Of a stretch of DNA of 46,228 nt, positions 33,408 to 40,515 are shown in pieces. The stretch is from a virus. The DNA is taken from the IMG/VR virus record IMGVR_UViG_3300023175_003741, positions 1 to 46,228 of that record; one strand, given 5' to 3'. Position 1 is the first letter of the stretch; the number at the start of each line of letters is the position of its first letter. The position numbers and the translations under genes are program-made. The notes below the pieces were generated by a model that did no database searches, had not been told where the DNA came from, and saw only the letters and a program-made list of their open reading frames with translations.

Positions 33408-34049
33408 TTATAGCTCTTTATAATATTCGCCTATAACAAATTTTGTATTTGTGGTCATAGAGTTTAATTTATTCGCTTTTTCATAATCTGATCTGGTGAT
33501 AATTCTAAAGTCCAAACTCACCCTAGTGTTACCTGTCATATTGGGAAGATTTCCATGCAAGCACTTATTTCCATTAAAACTAAAAATTTCGCCAGGAGAT
33601 AAGCATATCTGTTTGAAGTCCTTTTTGTTAGGTTCGCTTTCTGTTATGACAGTATTACTCTCAAACATTGGACTAATGGCTATGATATAGTTAATTTCTC
33701 CTTCTGGATGATTAAATTCACTATCTGTATGCCATGCGGCAACCGCTAAATTATCTGGTAAATGTACTCTGAAAGTGGGCCATTTTTGGTATATTATTTC
33801 TTCGTGATATTGTGTAGATATTTCATTGCTGATTAATGATTCATACGCATCAATAAACTCATTCCAGCCAGATCTCATCTTGTCATAAAACATTTTGTGG
33901 AATATGGTAGCTGAATCAGCTCCAACTTCATCGAAATATTTATATCTTTCGTTAGTGGATTGATGCAGGCTAGACAAGTCGTCAACATCAAATAAAGATT
34001 GGATTAAAGAAATAAATGGGTATTTAGATATATCATATTTTAAAATCAT
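33408..34049 (-). CDS. Fe(II)/2-oxoglutarate oxygenase, StrG/phytanoyl-CoA-hydroxylase-like
   Basis: The 213-residue protein has metal ligands H107-x-D109 (AWHTDSEF) and H165 (KCLHGNL), with R176 (GNTRVSLDFR) as the 2-oxoglutarate anchor. The surrounding sequence EGEINYIIAISPM and NTVITESEPNK resembles StrG, a streptomycin-pathway oxygenase family. It probably hydroxylates or oxidises a sugar or lipid intermediate with oxygen and 2-oxoglutarate. It sits between RmlC-like and glycosyltransferase genes, which suggests sugar tailoring. The overlap at both ends is minimal. Confidence 0.75.
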   Translation of the reverse strand: MILKYDISKYPFISLIQSLFDVDDLSSLHQSTNERYKYFDEVGADSATIFHKMFYDKMRSGWNEFIDAYESLISNEISTQYHEEIIYQKWPTFRVHLPDNLAVAAWHTDSEFNHPEGEINYIIAISPMFESNTVITESEPNKKDFKQICLSPGEIFSFNGNKCLHGNLPNMTGNTRVSLDFRIITRSDYEKANKLNSMTTNTKFVIGEYYKEL

Positions 34050-34058
34050 TGTTGTTCC

Positions 34059-34547
34059 TTATCTACATATATTTTTATCTTTATTAGAAATAATATCTAC
34101 TGTGGCTGGCCAATTGATATCGTAATTTTTATAGCAGAATGTCTCGTCCAGACTAGGGTTATATTCTTGGTTTTGTTGATATATTAAAATACTATCTTCT
34201 AGAGCCAAGAAAGCATGTCCGCAAAATGGTGGTATATATAAACTATTAAGTACATATTCACTTAAACATATACCAAAATATTGATTGTATGTTTTGCTGT
34301 GGGGCCTTAGATCAATACATACATCATAAACTGTTCCTTTGACGCAAGTTACATATTTAGCATAAGGTGTTCTGTGAACACCTCTTAATGTTCCTTTTTT
34401 TGAAAAACTATAGTTTGATTGTTCTGGATTAAATAATGGCTCTACAGATGAAACTTTAAATATCTCGGAAAACCTACCTCTGTGATCTTCAAAGATTTTA
34501 GGTTGTGTCCAAAAGCAGTTTTCTATATGAGTTTCGTGTTTAATCAT
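34059..34547 (-). CDS. RmlC-like dTDP-sugar 3,5-epimerase
   Basis: The 162-residue cupin has EDHRGRFSEIFK at 20-31, catalytic H58 in TLRGVHRTPYAK, VKGTVYDVCIDLRPHSKTY, and IPPFCGHAFLAL in place of the usual IPxGxAHGF. The catalytic tyrosine region appears as YQQNQEYNP. It is slightly shorter than RmlC (about 180), so it may be a 3-epimerase or 3,4-ketoisomerase variant. It overlaps the RmlB-like gene by 8 bases, and together they would convert dTDP-glucose to an epimerised keto-deoxysugar. Confidence 0.75.
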   Translation of the reverse strand: MIKHETHIENCFWTQPKIFEDHRGRFSEIFKVSSVEPLFNPEQSNYSFSKKGTLRGVHRTPYAKYVTCVKGTVYDVCIDLRPHSKTYNQYFGICLSEYVLNSLYIPPFCGHAFLALEDSILIYQQNQEYNPSLDETFCYKNYDINWPATVDIISNKDKNICR

Positions 34548-35523
34548 TTAACATCCAGTGTATAGTTTTTTGTAAAGACTCATCAAAACTTATGGGTTGC
34601 TGCCAGCCCATATTCCTTAATTTACTACCATCTAAACTGTATCTTCTATCATGTCCTGGTCTGCTTTTTTCTAAATCGACATATTTTAGTCTTGGTTCTT
34701 TATTCATTAATTGACCAAGTCTTTTTACCATATCATCATTGTATAGTTCTACATCTCCTACGACATTATAGTGTTCTCCAGCTTTGCCGTGATTCAATAA
34801 GAATAATGTTGCATTGGCTGCATTTCTTGCATGTAGCCAATGTCTTTGTCCCACATATTCTACATTCCCTTGAGAGTCTAATTTGGCATGTATTTTAACG
34901 GGCTGGTTTTTGTTGATAAGATCTATAGCCAGAGCAACAAATTTTTCTTTATGTTGTCTTTCTCCAAATAGATTCATGGTATATGTATGAATAATGGGTA
35001 ATTTATAGGTGTTATGATAGGATATTCCTAATGCCCCCTGACCAGCTTTACTGGCACTGTAGGGATTGCTGGGACGCCATCTGTCGTCTTCTTTAAAATC
35101 ATAACCCTCTGGGGCTGGTCCAAAAACTTCGTCCGTTAAATAATTAATAAACAATGCTTTGGGAGAATATTGCCTATACCACTCTAAAAGATTGAGAGTG
35201 CCGACTACATTATCTTCCACGAATTGCCTGGGATGAATTATGCTTCTAGTCACATGGCTGTTGGCGGCTATATGCGCCACATAATCCACTTCTCCGATTG
35301 CTTCTATGGTGTGCGGAGGCAATTCAAATTTCAAATCGTGATAAATTATTTTGATTCTGTCAGCATGCTGTTTAACATGCAGGCTATTCACGATTCTTTC
35401 CATGTCTCCAACATATGTAAGCCTGCATAAAGCCACTATCTCCCAATCTGTATTAAGCAATACTTCTTCTACAAAATGCGAACCTAGAAATCCTGCCGCA
35501 CCGGTTATTAATATTTTCCTCAT
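34540..35523 (-). CDS. RmlB-like dTDP-glucose 4,6-dehydratase
   Basis: This 327-residue short-chain dehydratase has the NAD loop GAAGFLGS (8-15), the T130-D131-E132 triad of 4,6-dehydratases in LTDEVFG, catalytic Y155-x3-K159 in PYSASKAG, and the tail motifs VGQRHWLHARNAA and SRPGHDRRYSLDGSKL typical of RmlB. It makes the 4-keto-6-deoxy sugar nucleotide. No RmlD is present in the window and the only nucleotidyltransferase relative (6400-7071) is degenerate, so the activated sugar may come from the host. Confidence 0.9.
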   Translation of the reverse strand: MRKILITGAAGFLGSHFVEEVLLNTDWEIVALCRLTYVGDMERIVNSLHVKQHADRIKIIYHDLKFELPPHTIEAIGEVDYVAHIAANSHVTRSIIHPRQFVEDNVVGTLNLLEWYRQYSPKALFINYLTDEVFGPAPEGYDFKEDDRWRPSNPYSASKAGQGALGISYHNTYKLPIIHTYTMNLFGERQHKEKFVALAIDLINKNQPVKIHAKLDSQGNVEYVGQRHWLHARNAANATLFLLNHGKAGEHYNVVGDVELYNDDMVKRLGQLMNKEPRLKYVDLEKSRPGHDRRYSLDGSKLRNMGWQQPISFDESLQKTIHWMLND

Positions 35524-35546
35524 TTGTATCCTATTAAATATAGTAT

Positions 35547-35804
35547 TTATTCGTGCTTATCCATCTCCGTTGATAATACTATATTAGCTTCTTGGTCTCG
35601 TATGTCTACTTTAGATATTTTATTAGATGTTTCATATACCGTATTGGTAATTTCTCTCGGAGAAACCAAATCATCTAGTGCAGAAATGCTGTTGGATATG
35701 GTTGGTATATTAATATCTGATATATTTGTTGTATCTAGTACATATACATCAACAAAATATGAATTTTTTTCCATAGATAATATTTGACTGTAGCTATGAC
35801 TCAT
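35547..35804 (-). CDS. Small uncharacterised acidic protein
   Basis: The 85-residue protein begins MSHSYSQILSMEKNSYFVDV and is rich in Ser, Ile and Asp with a polar middle (DTTNISDINIPTISNSISALDDLV). It ends in charged residues. No motif, cysteine pair or membrane segment is visible. It overlaps the start of the GlsB-like gene by 4 bases and so belongs with the membrane cassette. It may be a coil-forming or exported regulator; this is not resolved. Confidence 0.55.
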   Translation of the reverse strand: MSHSYSQILSMEKNSYFVDVYVLDTTNISDINIPTISNSISALDDLVSPREITNTVYETSNKISKVDIRDQEANIVLSTEMDKHE

Positions 35805-36049
35805 GATTTTACCACCTTATTATATAATACTAATGCCAGAACCGCTCCAGCAATTCCCATGAATAGTCCAGCGGGCTCAATCGATTGGTTCATGCCTAGA
35901 AGATAATGCGTTGCACCACCAAAATAGGAACCCGTGATGCCTAATGCTATTGTTTTAAAAAATCCAAAATTTTCTTCTCCAGGCACTAAGCTTTTGGCTA
36001 TTGCCCCAACGAAAATGCCATATACACACCATACTAATAAGCTAAACAT
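35801..36049 (-). CDS. GlsB/YeaQ/YmgE-family small membrane protein
   Basis: The 82-residue protein has three hydrophobic segments (LLVWCVYGIFVGAIAKSL, TIALGITGSYFGGATHYLL, GLFMGIAGAVLALVLYNKV). Its G-A-x-A-K and LVPGEENFGFF junction is typical of the GlsB/YeaQ ('transglycosylase-associated') family, usually seen in bacterial stress responses. In a phage it could be a holin-like or envelope-modulating protein. The start overlaps the upstream gene's stop by 8 bases. The family match is good; the role here is inference. Confidence 0.8.
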   Translation of the reverse strand: MFSLLVWCVYGIFVGAIAKSLVPGEENFGFFKTIALGITGSYFGGATHYLLGMNQSIEPAGLFMGIAGAVLALVLYNKVVKS

Positions 36050-36419
36050 TGTTTGAAGCCTCCACGAGTTTAATTAATTTTTCCTCCGTGAGATTTTCAC
36101 CAGTGTCCATAATAGCGTCCAGAATAATTTTACCATACTGTTTATATTTTTCTATGCCAATCTGTTGTCTTATTGATTTTCTGATTCTCATCTTAGTAAA
36201 CCAGCCTTTCCGTGTGCATAGCTCTTTTATTTGATTTGCCGTATATTTATCTGTAGACTTATTATCATTATTACATTCTTGCACCACACGAATTAGATTA
36301 AGTACTATTCCTACTATCATAATAGTCAAAATAATACTTCCAAAATTTTCATTTTCAGTATTGTTGGCAGCTTTATCAGATATGTGCTGGGCCACTTCTT
36401 CTAGTGTTGAATTATTCAT
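36042..36419 (-). CDS. Single-pass membrane protein
   Basis: The 125-residue protein has a polar N-terminus of about 25 residues, one hydrophobic segment (GSIILTIMIVGIVLNLIRVV, about 27-46), and a basic region with the cysteine pair of ELCTRKGWFTKM and an acidic C-terminal helix. The arrangement fits an inner-membrane protein with a cytoplasmic tail. It is similar in style to the protein at 38278-38679. No enzymatic motif is visible. It probably belongs to the lysis or envelope cassette (inference from neighbours). Confidence 0.6.
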   Translation of the reverse strand: MNNSTLEEVAQHISDKAANNTENENFGSIILTIMIVGIVLNLIRVVQECNNDNKSTDKYTANQIKELCTRKGWFTKMRIRKSIRQQIGIEKYKQYGKIILDAIMDTGENLTEEKLIKLVEASNNV

Positions 36420-36705
36420 TATTGATAATAATACCTGGATTTATAAAATCTGCTGGAAGTTCTTTATTTTCCGGTTCGCAATATCCACAACTAACTTTTG
36501 CTATACCATCACCACTTATATACCATCCTTTGCCTTTGCATACTGGGCAATCTTTTCTTTTATATTTTTTAACAGGTTGTTCCTGCTGTTGTGATAGAAT
36601 TTGAGCACCCGTTAATGTGACAACGGATGTTGTGCTGTATCTTGGTAAAGACGCTGCTGTGATCGCTGTAGCTATGAGGCCAGCAAATAATAGAGTTTTA
36701 CTCAT
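36412..36705 (-). CDS. Secreted or anchored small protein with CxxCxGxG zinc motif
   Basis: The 97-residue protein starts MSKTLLFAGLIATAITAASL, a signal peptide or N-terminal anchor without a strong lipobox. Residues 50-85 contain CPVCKGKGWYISGDG and CGYCEPEN, a DnaJ-type CxxCxGxG pair that could bind zinc. This would place a zinc knuckle outside the cytoplasmic membrane. It overlaps the following small gene by 8 bases. The function is unknown. Confidence 0.65.
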   Translation of the reverse strand: MSKTLLFAGLIATAITAASLPRYSTTSVVTLTGAQILSQQQEQPVKKYKRKDCPVCKGKGWYISGDGIAKVSCGYCEPENKELPADFINPGIIINNE

Positions 36706-36865
36706 TTTTAAAAACCTTGTCTAATAAATCTCTTATGGGCCTTTTTCTTTTTGGTGTGACCATATCTGTTTTAGTATCGGGTGCAAAAATTTTGATGATA
36801 GCTAAAATAAAATTTGTAATAGTTTTTATTAGGCTATTTAAGGCTATTCTGTCTAGTAGTTTCAT
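36698..36865 (-). CDS. Small membrane-associated protein
   Basis: The 55-residue protein starts at ATG 36865, which overlaps the protease stop as ATGA, and ends at 36698 inside the start of the next gene (ATGAGTAA). It has one amphipathic or hydrophobic segment (SLIKTITNFILAIIKIFAP), followed by a very basic tail (TPKRKRPIRDLLDKVF). The coupling on both sides strongly suggests a real gene. It may be a membrane-active or protease-partner peptide; no family is recognised. Confidence 0.65.
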   Translation of the reverse strand: MKLLDRIALNSLIKTITNFILAIIKIFAPDTKTDMVTPKRKRPIRDLLDKVFKNE

Positions 36866-37788
36866 AGATAATCTCCAAAACCATAGTCTGGTAACTTCTG
36901 TGGTGGAAATCCGTTAAAATCACTAAAGGCATAAGCTCCATTTTGCCTCAACATACCTTCGGCTACATCGGCGTGTATTAAAAAAGAACCGTCTGGGATA
37001 GGACCCCATTCTGGATGGCCTCCATCATTCCATTTGCCCCAGCTATTTTGGACTAGAAAGGCTGGTTCTCCACCAGTATCGTCGCAAGCCGTCCATGCCA
37101 TCGCGTGGGCCCAGCTGCCAGATTTACGAGCAAATCCCTTAGAATCGCGGCGATTAGAAAATCCATAACCAGAACATACACTTAATCCATACCCATTGGC
37201 CAATGCGTCTCTAGCTTCTTCAACTGTTCTAATTAATGATACAGTTCGGACCTGATGGTTATCTGCTTCATCTATTACATTATCTGGTAAACCTCTAGAT
37301 CCCCATTTAGCGCCCATACTGCCATTGTATTTACTAAAGTCTGCTACACCAGGATAATTTTTACGAACAAGAACGCCACCTGTTTGGCTTACAAAAGTTG
37401 CTGCCCTACTACAACTCATACCTTGGCCACCATGACCTCTTGCTCCATAAATAGCTTCTGTAGCACCTCTAGCAACCCAGCTTTCTTTATCTCCCTTAAT
37501 ATCAATTTCTACCGCCCTTGTTACATCACACCCGTTGCGAGTAGCGTGGCTGACACAATCACCAGTTGTCTGGCGCTCTATATAAGCATTCTTATCAAAT
37601 TTCAATACTGATTTGAATGGTGTTGACAGTTTACCTTTGCCGCTGTTTTTAATTTTTTTAGCGCCATCTTTAAAGTAGGCGTATTTGCTATTCTCTATAA
37701 GCTCATCATATACATGCTGTTCCCATAAGCATCCACTAAATCCTTTTCGATATTCATTATAAAGTTGATCTGGTGTCATTCTTGGCAT
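36862..37788 (-). CDS. Papain-like cysteine peptidase
   Basis: The 308-residue protein has the C1 peptidase triad in order: nucleophile Cys in RQTTGDCVSHATRNGCD (about residue 79), His in SGSWAHAMAWTACDD (about 229), and Asn in AFLVQNSWGKWN (about 249). There is no prodomain inhibitor of usual size and no clear signal peptide. It sits in the middle of small membrane proteins, between the tail-fibre-like and sugar genes. It could process virion proteins, act in lysis, or cut host proteins. The start ATG follows directly on the 37788-38288 gene. Confidence 0.85.
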   Translation of the reverse strand: MPRMTPDQLYNEYRKGFSGCLWEQHVYDELIENSKYAYFKDGAKKIKNSGKGKLSTPFKSVLKFDKNAYIERQTTGDCVSHATRNGCDVTRAVEIDIKGDKESWVARGATEAIYGARGHGGQGMSCSRAATFVSQTGGVLVRKNYPGVADFSKYNGSMGAKWGSRGLPDNVIDEADNHQVRTVSLIRTVEEARDALANGYGLSVCSGYGFSNRRDSKGFARKSGSWAHAMAWTACDDTGGEPAFLVQNSWGKWNDGGHPEWGPIPDGSFLIHADVAEGMLRQNGAYAFSDFNGFPPQKLPDYGFGDYL

Positions 37789-38288
37789 TATTTACTGCCC
37801 TCATAAAAAGCCCAGCTTAATGCCATAAATGCATCAACAGATTTTGTTCTTAATTCTTTATCTAGCACGACATCCTCATCCCCAATAGTGTTTATCAATA
37901 AATTTTTGGCAGCTTCCGCCAAGCCAGGATATTTATCTTTGATATTTAATCTAAGCATTTTACCAGCTAGGCTATTTGCCTGTCGTATAGCCGAAGTGTC
38001 CGATATTACCTTATCGTCACTATCTAAAGCAATCAGTGTTGCCATGTCGCAATACAGCGAAGATAATTTTAAACAGTCTCTAGATCTGGTAGAGTCGCTT
38101 GAATTTTTTAATAGAGTGGAGATTTTTCTAGCATCTTCCAACAGCACATCATCGGATGGGGCGTCTATAACATAGTTTTCTATAGATACGGCCGTTGGAT
38201 TTATTAGATTAATGTTGGGTAGATTGTTTCCGAATACCCCAAACAATAGTAAAATTCCACCAATCACTAATAAGATGTTATTCTTCAT
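37788..38288 (-). CDS. Membrane-anchored uncharacterised protein
   Basis: The 166-residue protein has one N-terminal hydrophobic stretch (NILLVIGGILLLFGVFGNN) that could be an anchor or uncleaved signal. It is followed by a helical extracytoplasmic domain (DVLLEDARKISTLLKNSSDS, CLKLSSLYCDMATLIALD, KNLLINTIGDEDVV) with two cysteines. The stop abuts the protease start, so they are likely co-expressed. It may hold or chaperone the protease (inference); the family is not recognised. Confidence 0.6.
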   Translation of the reverse strand: MKNNILLVIGGILLLFGVFGNNLPNINLINPTAVSIENYVIDAPSDDVLLEDARKISTLLKNSSDSTRSRDCLKLSSLYCDMATLIALDSDDKVISDTSAIRQANSLAGKMLRLNIKDKYPGLAEAAKNLLINTIGDEDVVLDKELRTKSVDAFMALSWAFYEGSK

Positions 38289-38679
38289 TTACTTTTTCCT
38301 TGTTAACTATTGTCTTGTCTTCACAAACCATAGGAGAGAGATATGGAAACATTTGATCAGCAACCTCTACGGCTTTTTTGCATCCACTTTTTTCAGCCAG
38401 ATCTCTTGTTTGTTTCCACGACACAACTAAATCAAAAAAAAGATTTTCATCTAGGTGTTTTTCGGAGTTGTTTTCTATGCTTTTTTTGATAGATTCTGGT
38501 ATATTGTTATCTCCCATTTTTCCTTTAACCTGATTAACAAGATCCATAATCATTTTTTGTACAGGGCTCATTCTGTCTTTAAACAATACCCAGATAATTA
38601 AACCAGCACCAGCATAAAGTGCCAAATCAGTTGGACCCAGAGCAGAGCTAAAGTCATTGAAACTATCGGTAAAATTCAT
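38278..38679 (-). CDS. Single-pass membrane protein
   Basis: The 133-residue protein begins with a short polar end (MNFTDSFNDFSSALG), then one hydrophobic segment (LALYAGAGLIIWVLF), then the charged cytoplasmic helices DRMSPVQKMIMDLVNQVKGK and NSEKHLDENLFFDLVVSW. The gene overlaps the next by 11 bases and abuts the previous. Architecture fits a small holin-like or scaffold membrane protein, but no class is recognised. Confidence 0.6.
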   Translation of the reverse strand: MNFTDSFNDFSSALGPTDLALYAGAGLIIWVLFKDRMSPVQKMIMDLVNQVKGKMGDNNIPESIKKSIENNSEKHLDENLFFDLVVSWKQTRDLAEKSGCKKAVEVADQMFPYLSPMVCEDKTIVNKEKVNEE

Positions 38680-39143
38680 TATTTCCTCACTATATTATTA
38701 AGATTATTGATAAAGTCTATTACTATTTGATTTTTCGCCAATACTTGTGCGTCGGCTACGGTTTTTGGTTGAAATACACCGACCTGCCTAAATGTCGCGA
38801 CCATAGCATCTATGCCAGAACTAACTAGAATCATCAGGAATGATTTTACATGGCTGTGTATTATTGGCTCTAATATCCTTGGCACCCAGGGGATACTAAC
38901 CACTGTGAATATTTTGTCGTAAAAATTAGATATAAGCTCCAGGGCCAGCTCCTTTTTCTCTGGACTACTAAGATCATTTCCAAGATTTTCAATCAGTCTG
39001 ATTACAACAGCTGTTAATAGTTGTAAAATTTTCCAAGCCTCACTGACTGCAAAATACTTTACTTCAGACAGAGATTTTTTGGTTTCATTAATTAGATTTT
39101 CTACTTCATCGCGTATTAAATCTTTAGTAGTGAGTTCACTCAT
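38679..39143 (-). CDS. Helical, probably membrane-associated protein
   Basis: The 154-residue protein has long helices with hydrophobic faces (AWKILQLLTAVVIRLIENLG, YDKIFTVVSIPWVPRILEPI, VKSFLMILVSSGIDAMVATF). The middle has a tryptophan-proline break typical of membrane hairpins. No catalytic residues are evident. It may be a holin or antiholin candidate given the two hydrophobic helices and its position in the cassette. The ATG is at the junction with the 38278-38679 gene. Confidence 0.55.
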   Translation of the reverse strand: MSELTTKDLIRDEVENLINETKKSLSEVKYFAVSEAWKILQLLTAVVIRLIENLGNDLSSPEKKELALELISNFYDKIFTVVSIPWVPRILEPIIHSHVKSFLMILVSSGIDAMVATFRQVGVFQPKTVADAQVLAKNQIVIDFINNLNNIVRK

Positions 39144-39152
39144 AATTGTACC

Positions 39153-39635
39153 TCATATAGTAATATAATGTTTGATATCTTGGTATGTAGTGTCGCCTAT
39201 TCCGTTTACTTTTTTGATATCAGATACTTTTTGAAATTCTTCATTTTCTCTATAATCAATAATGCATTGTCCTAAATATGGACCGATATGCGGCAATCTA
39301 ATTAGCTCTCCTAGTGGAGCTGTATTTATATTAATTTTTTTGTTTCTTTTGTCTACACCAACATAATCTTCTAATTCTTTACGTATTAGATCTGATTCTT
39401 TTTGTTTGGTTTTTTCGTATTCTATCTTTTCTTCTTTTCTTTTCCTGATATATCTAGACAAAACCATGGCTTGTCCGCCCAACAATATCACGCTTTCTGT
39501 GACGTGTGTAAATACATCAGTCAGTTCATCTTTGGTTTCTGGTTCGGATATAACTCCAAAAAGAAATAATCCACTCATTATAAAACTAACAAGTGTAAAC
39601 CAGAATTCACTTGTTTTATAGCTTGCTTTTCTCAT
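39153..39635 (-). CDS. Two-helix membrane protein with ComEA-type helix-hairpin-helix domain
   Basis: The 160-residue protein has two hydrophobic segments (FWFTLVSFIMSGLFLFGVIS and about residues 47-62), with a short acidic loop between, like class II holins. Then comes a charged helix (RKRKEEKIEYEKTKQKESDL) and residues 100-160 carrying a ComEA-like HhH domain (ININTAPLGELIRLPHIGP then VNGIGDTTYQDI). ComEA-type HhH pairs bind double-stranded DNA in competence systems. Its fusion to a holin-like anchor in a phage is unusual. The DNA-binding side should be cytoplasmic if both segments cross the membrane. Confidence 0.75.
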   Translation of the reverse strand: MRKASYKTSEFWFTLVSFIMSGLFLFGVISEPETKDELTDVFTHVTESVILLGGQAMVLSRYIRKRKEEKIEYEKTKQKESDLIRKELEDYVGVDKRNKKININTAPLGELIRLPHIGPYLGQCIIDYRENEEFQKVSDIKKVNGIGDTTYQDIKHYITI

Positions 39636-39681
39636 AATATATTCTCTTGCGATATTTATATATACACCACAAGAAGACTAT

Positions 39682-39828
39682 CTATGGAACAATGGAGGCG
39701 CTGATAGCTGAGAAAAATTGAGCATAACTTTGCGGGCATAGCTCTATAGGACCTATATATATCTTTATTATTTGTTGTGATCCTATATAGATCCTACATG
39801 CGTCGTTTGATCCTATTTTAATTGGCAT
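39682..39828 (-). CDS. Small fibre-like protein
   Basis: The 48-residue protein begins MPIKIGSNDACRIYIGSQQI and repeats KIYIGP, a short beta-repeat (IKIGS ... IYIGS ... IYIG) seen at the start of phage tail-fibre and receptor-binding proteins. It ends at TAG 39682, probably as an entire small gene; no fusion partner follows downstream. It is three bases from the stop of the 39832-40113 gene. It is probably virion-associated. Confidence 0.55.
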   Translation of the reverse strand: MPIKIGSNDACRIYIGSQQIIKIYIGPIELCPQSYAQFFSAISASIVP

Positions 39829-39831
39829 AAT

Positions 39832-40113
39832 TTACACTATAAAATATATGGTATTGGGATCGGGGTCTAATAAATCATAATTTGCTTGTGTAATTTGTAC
39901 CATATTTAATATACCACTAGCTCCACTGACCGCTGTAGGATTACTAGGCACTCCAACGCTAGGCAAATCTGACCAAACGTCTAGTCCATTGCCCACCTTC
40001 AGAATACCACTATCAACGGCTATTGCTGGTTCTCCACTGGCTAATATTTCATTACTGTAATATAGGGTTTCGTAACCACCTTTTCTTAGAAATATTGTAG
40101 AATATCTGGTCAT
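39832..40113 (-). CDS. Tail-fibre-like protein with Mtd-N-type motif
   Basis: The 93-residue protein contains EILASGEPAIAVDSGILKVG then LDVWSDLPSVG. This matches the phage 'delivers tropism/major tropism determinant' N-terminal pattern in which a beta hairpin names input and output values. The end has the ITQANYDLLDPDPNTIYFIV signature commonly found in fibre and baseplate proteins. It would trimerise at the virion. Gene order with neighbours of similar style supports a structural role. Confidence 0.7.
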   Translation of the reverse strand: MTRYSTIFLRKGGYETLYYSNEILASGEPAIAVDSGILKVGNGLDVWSDLPSVGVPSNPTAVSGASGILNMVQITQANYDLLDPDPNTIYFIV

Positions 40114-40123
40114 TTGTTGTTCT

Positions 40124-40390
40124 TTATGCTGGGGTTGGACTTGGGGTTGGGGTTGGGGTTGGCGTGAATCCCCCTCCGTCTAATGCCACAGGTATTTCAT
40201 AATAGTCTACTTCATCAAATTTATTGGTTAATTTATTTTCTATGTCAAGAAAATTTTCAGAAAATTTACCACCATCAGAACTAATAGAACCGTTTGTTTT
40301 GTCCAAATGGACGACTTTAGAGCCATTTTTGATCTGCGTATCGCCATTGATCGCATTTGTTATGACATCATTTGTAATGATATTTCCCAT
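40124..40390 (-). CDS. Small virion-like protein with Thr-Pro tail
   Basis: The 88-residue protein has a polar first part (NDVITNAINGDTQIKNGSKV, DKTNGSISSDGGKFSENF), a short helix, and then the tail TPTPTPTPSPTPA. The proline tail is the third of its kind in the window and suggests a linker or docking segment common to the virion proteins. AAGG precedes the ATG. The coding of the tail gives a GGGGTT-repeat on the opposite strand. Confidence 0.65.
   Translation of the reverse strand: MGNIITNDVITNAINGDTQIKNGSKVVHLDKTNGSISSDGGKFSENFLDIENKLTNKFDEVDYYEIPVALDGGGFTPTPTPTPSPTPA
40131..40162 (+). repeat. GGGGTT repeat, G-quadruplex-capable
   Basis: Four or more runs of G (GGGGTTGG-type units) lie on the plus strand, opposite codons for Thr-Pro. 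This is the non-coding strand for the 40124-40390 gene. It could fold as a quadruplex when single-stranded; probably a by-product of the Thr-Pro tail. Confidence 0.5.
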
Positions 40391-40425
40391 AATTTGCCTT
40401 AGGAATAAGTATACTGTTATTGTCT

Positions 40426-40458
40426 ATTATAGTAGTATACACCTTTGTGATGTGTCAA
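40426..40458 (-). promoter_or_regulatory. Putative promoter region of the fibre and membrane gene block
   Basis: Minus strand: TTGACA (40453-40458) and TATAAT (40426-40431) are perfect hexamers but 21 bases apart, so they may not work as one promoter. GTATAC at 40409-40414 and 40435-40440 forms an inverted pair that could be an operator. This is the only gap before the block running to 35547. Confidence 0.35.
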
Positions 40459-40515
40459 GCAATATTTTGTTTTTGTTTATTTATTATTGTCAACAATATG
40501 AGTCATTGATCTGAC

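Noticed and set aside
40131-40162. Telomere-like GGGGTT repeat as a genome end or origin
   Set aside because: It is fully explained as codons for the Thr-Pro tail of the 40124-40390 protein, and genes continue on both sides.
40426-40458. Confident promoter from TTGACA and TATAAT before the fibre block
   Set aside because: The hexamers are exact but 21 bases apart, outside the 16-18 range, so the call was kept only as tentative.
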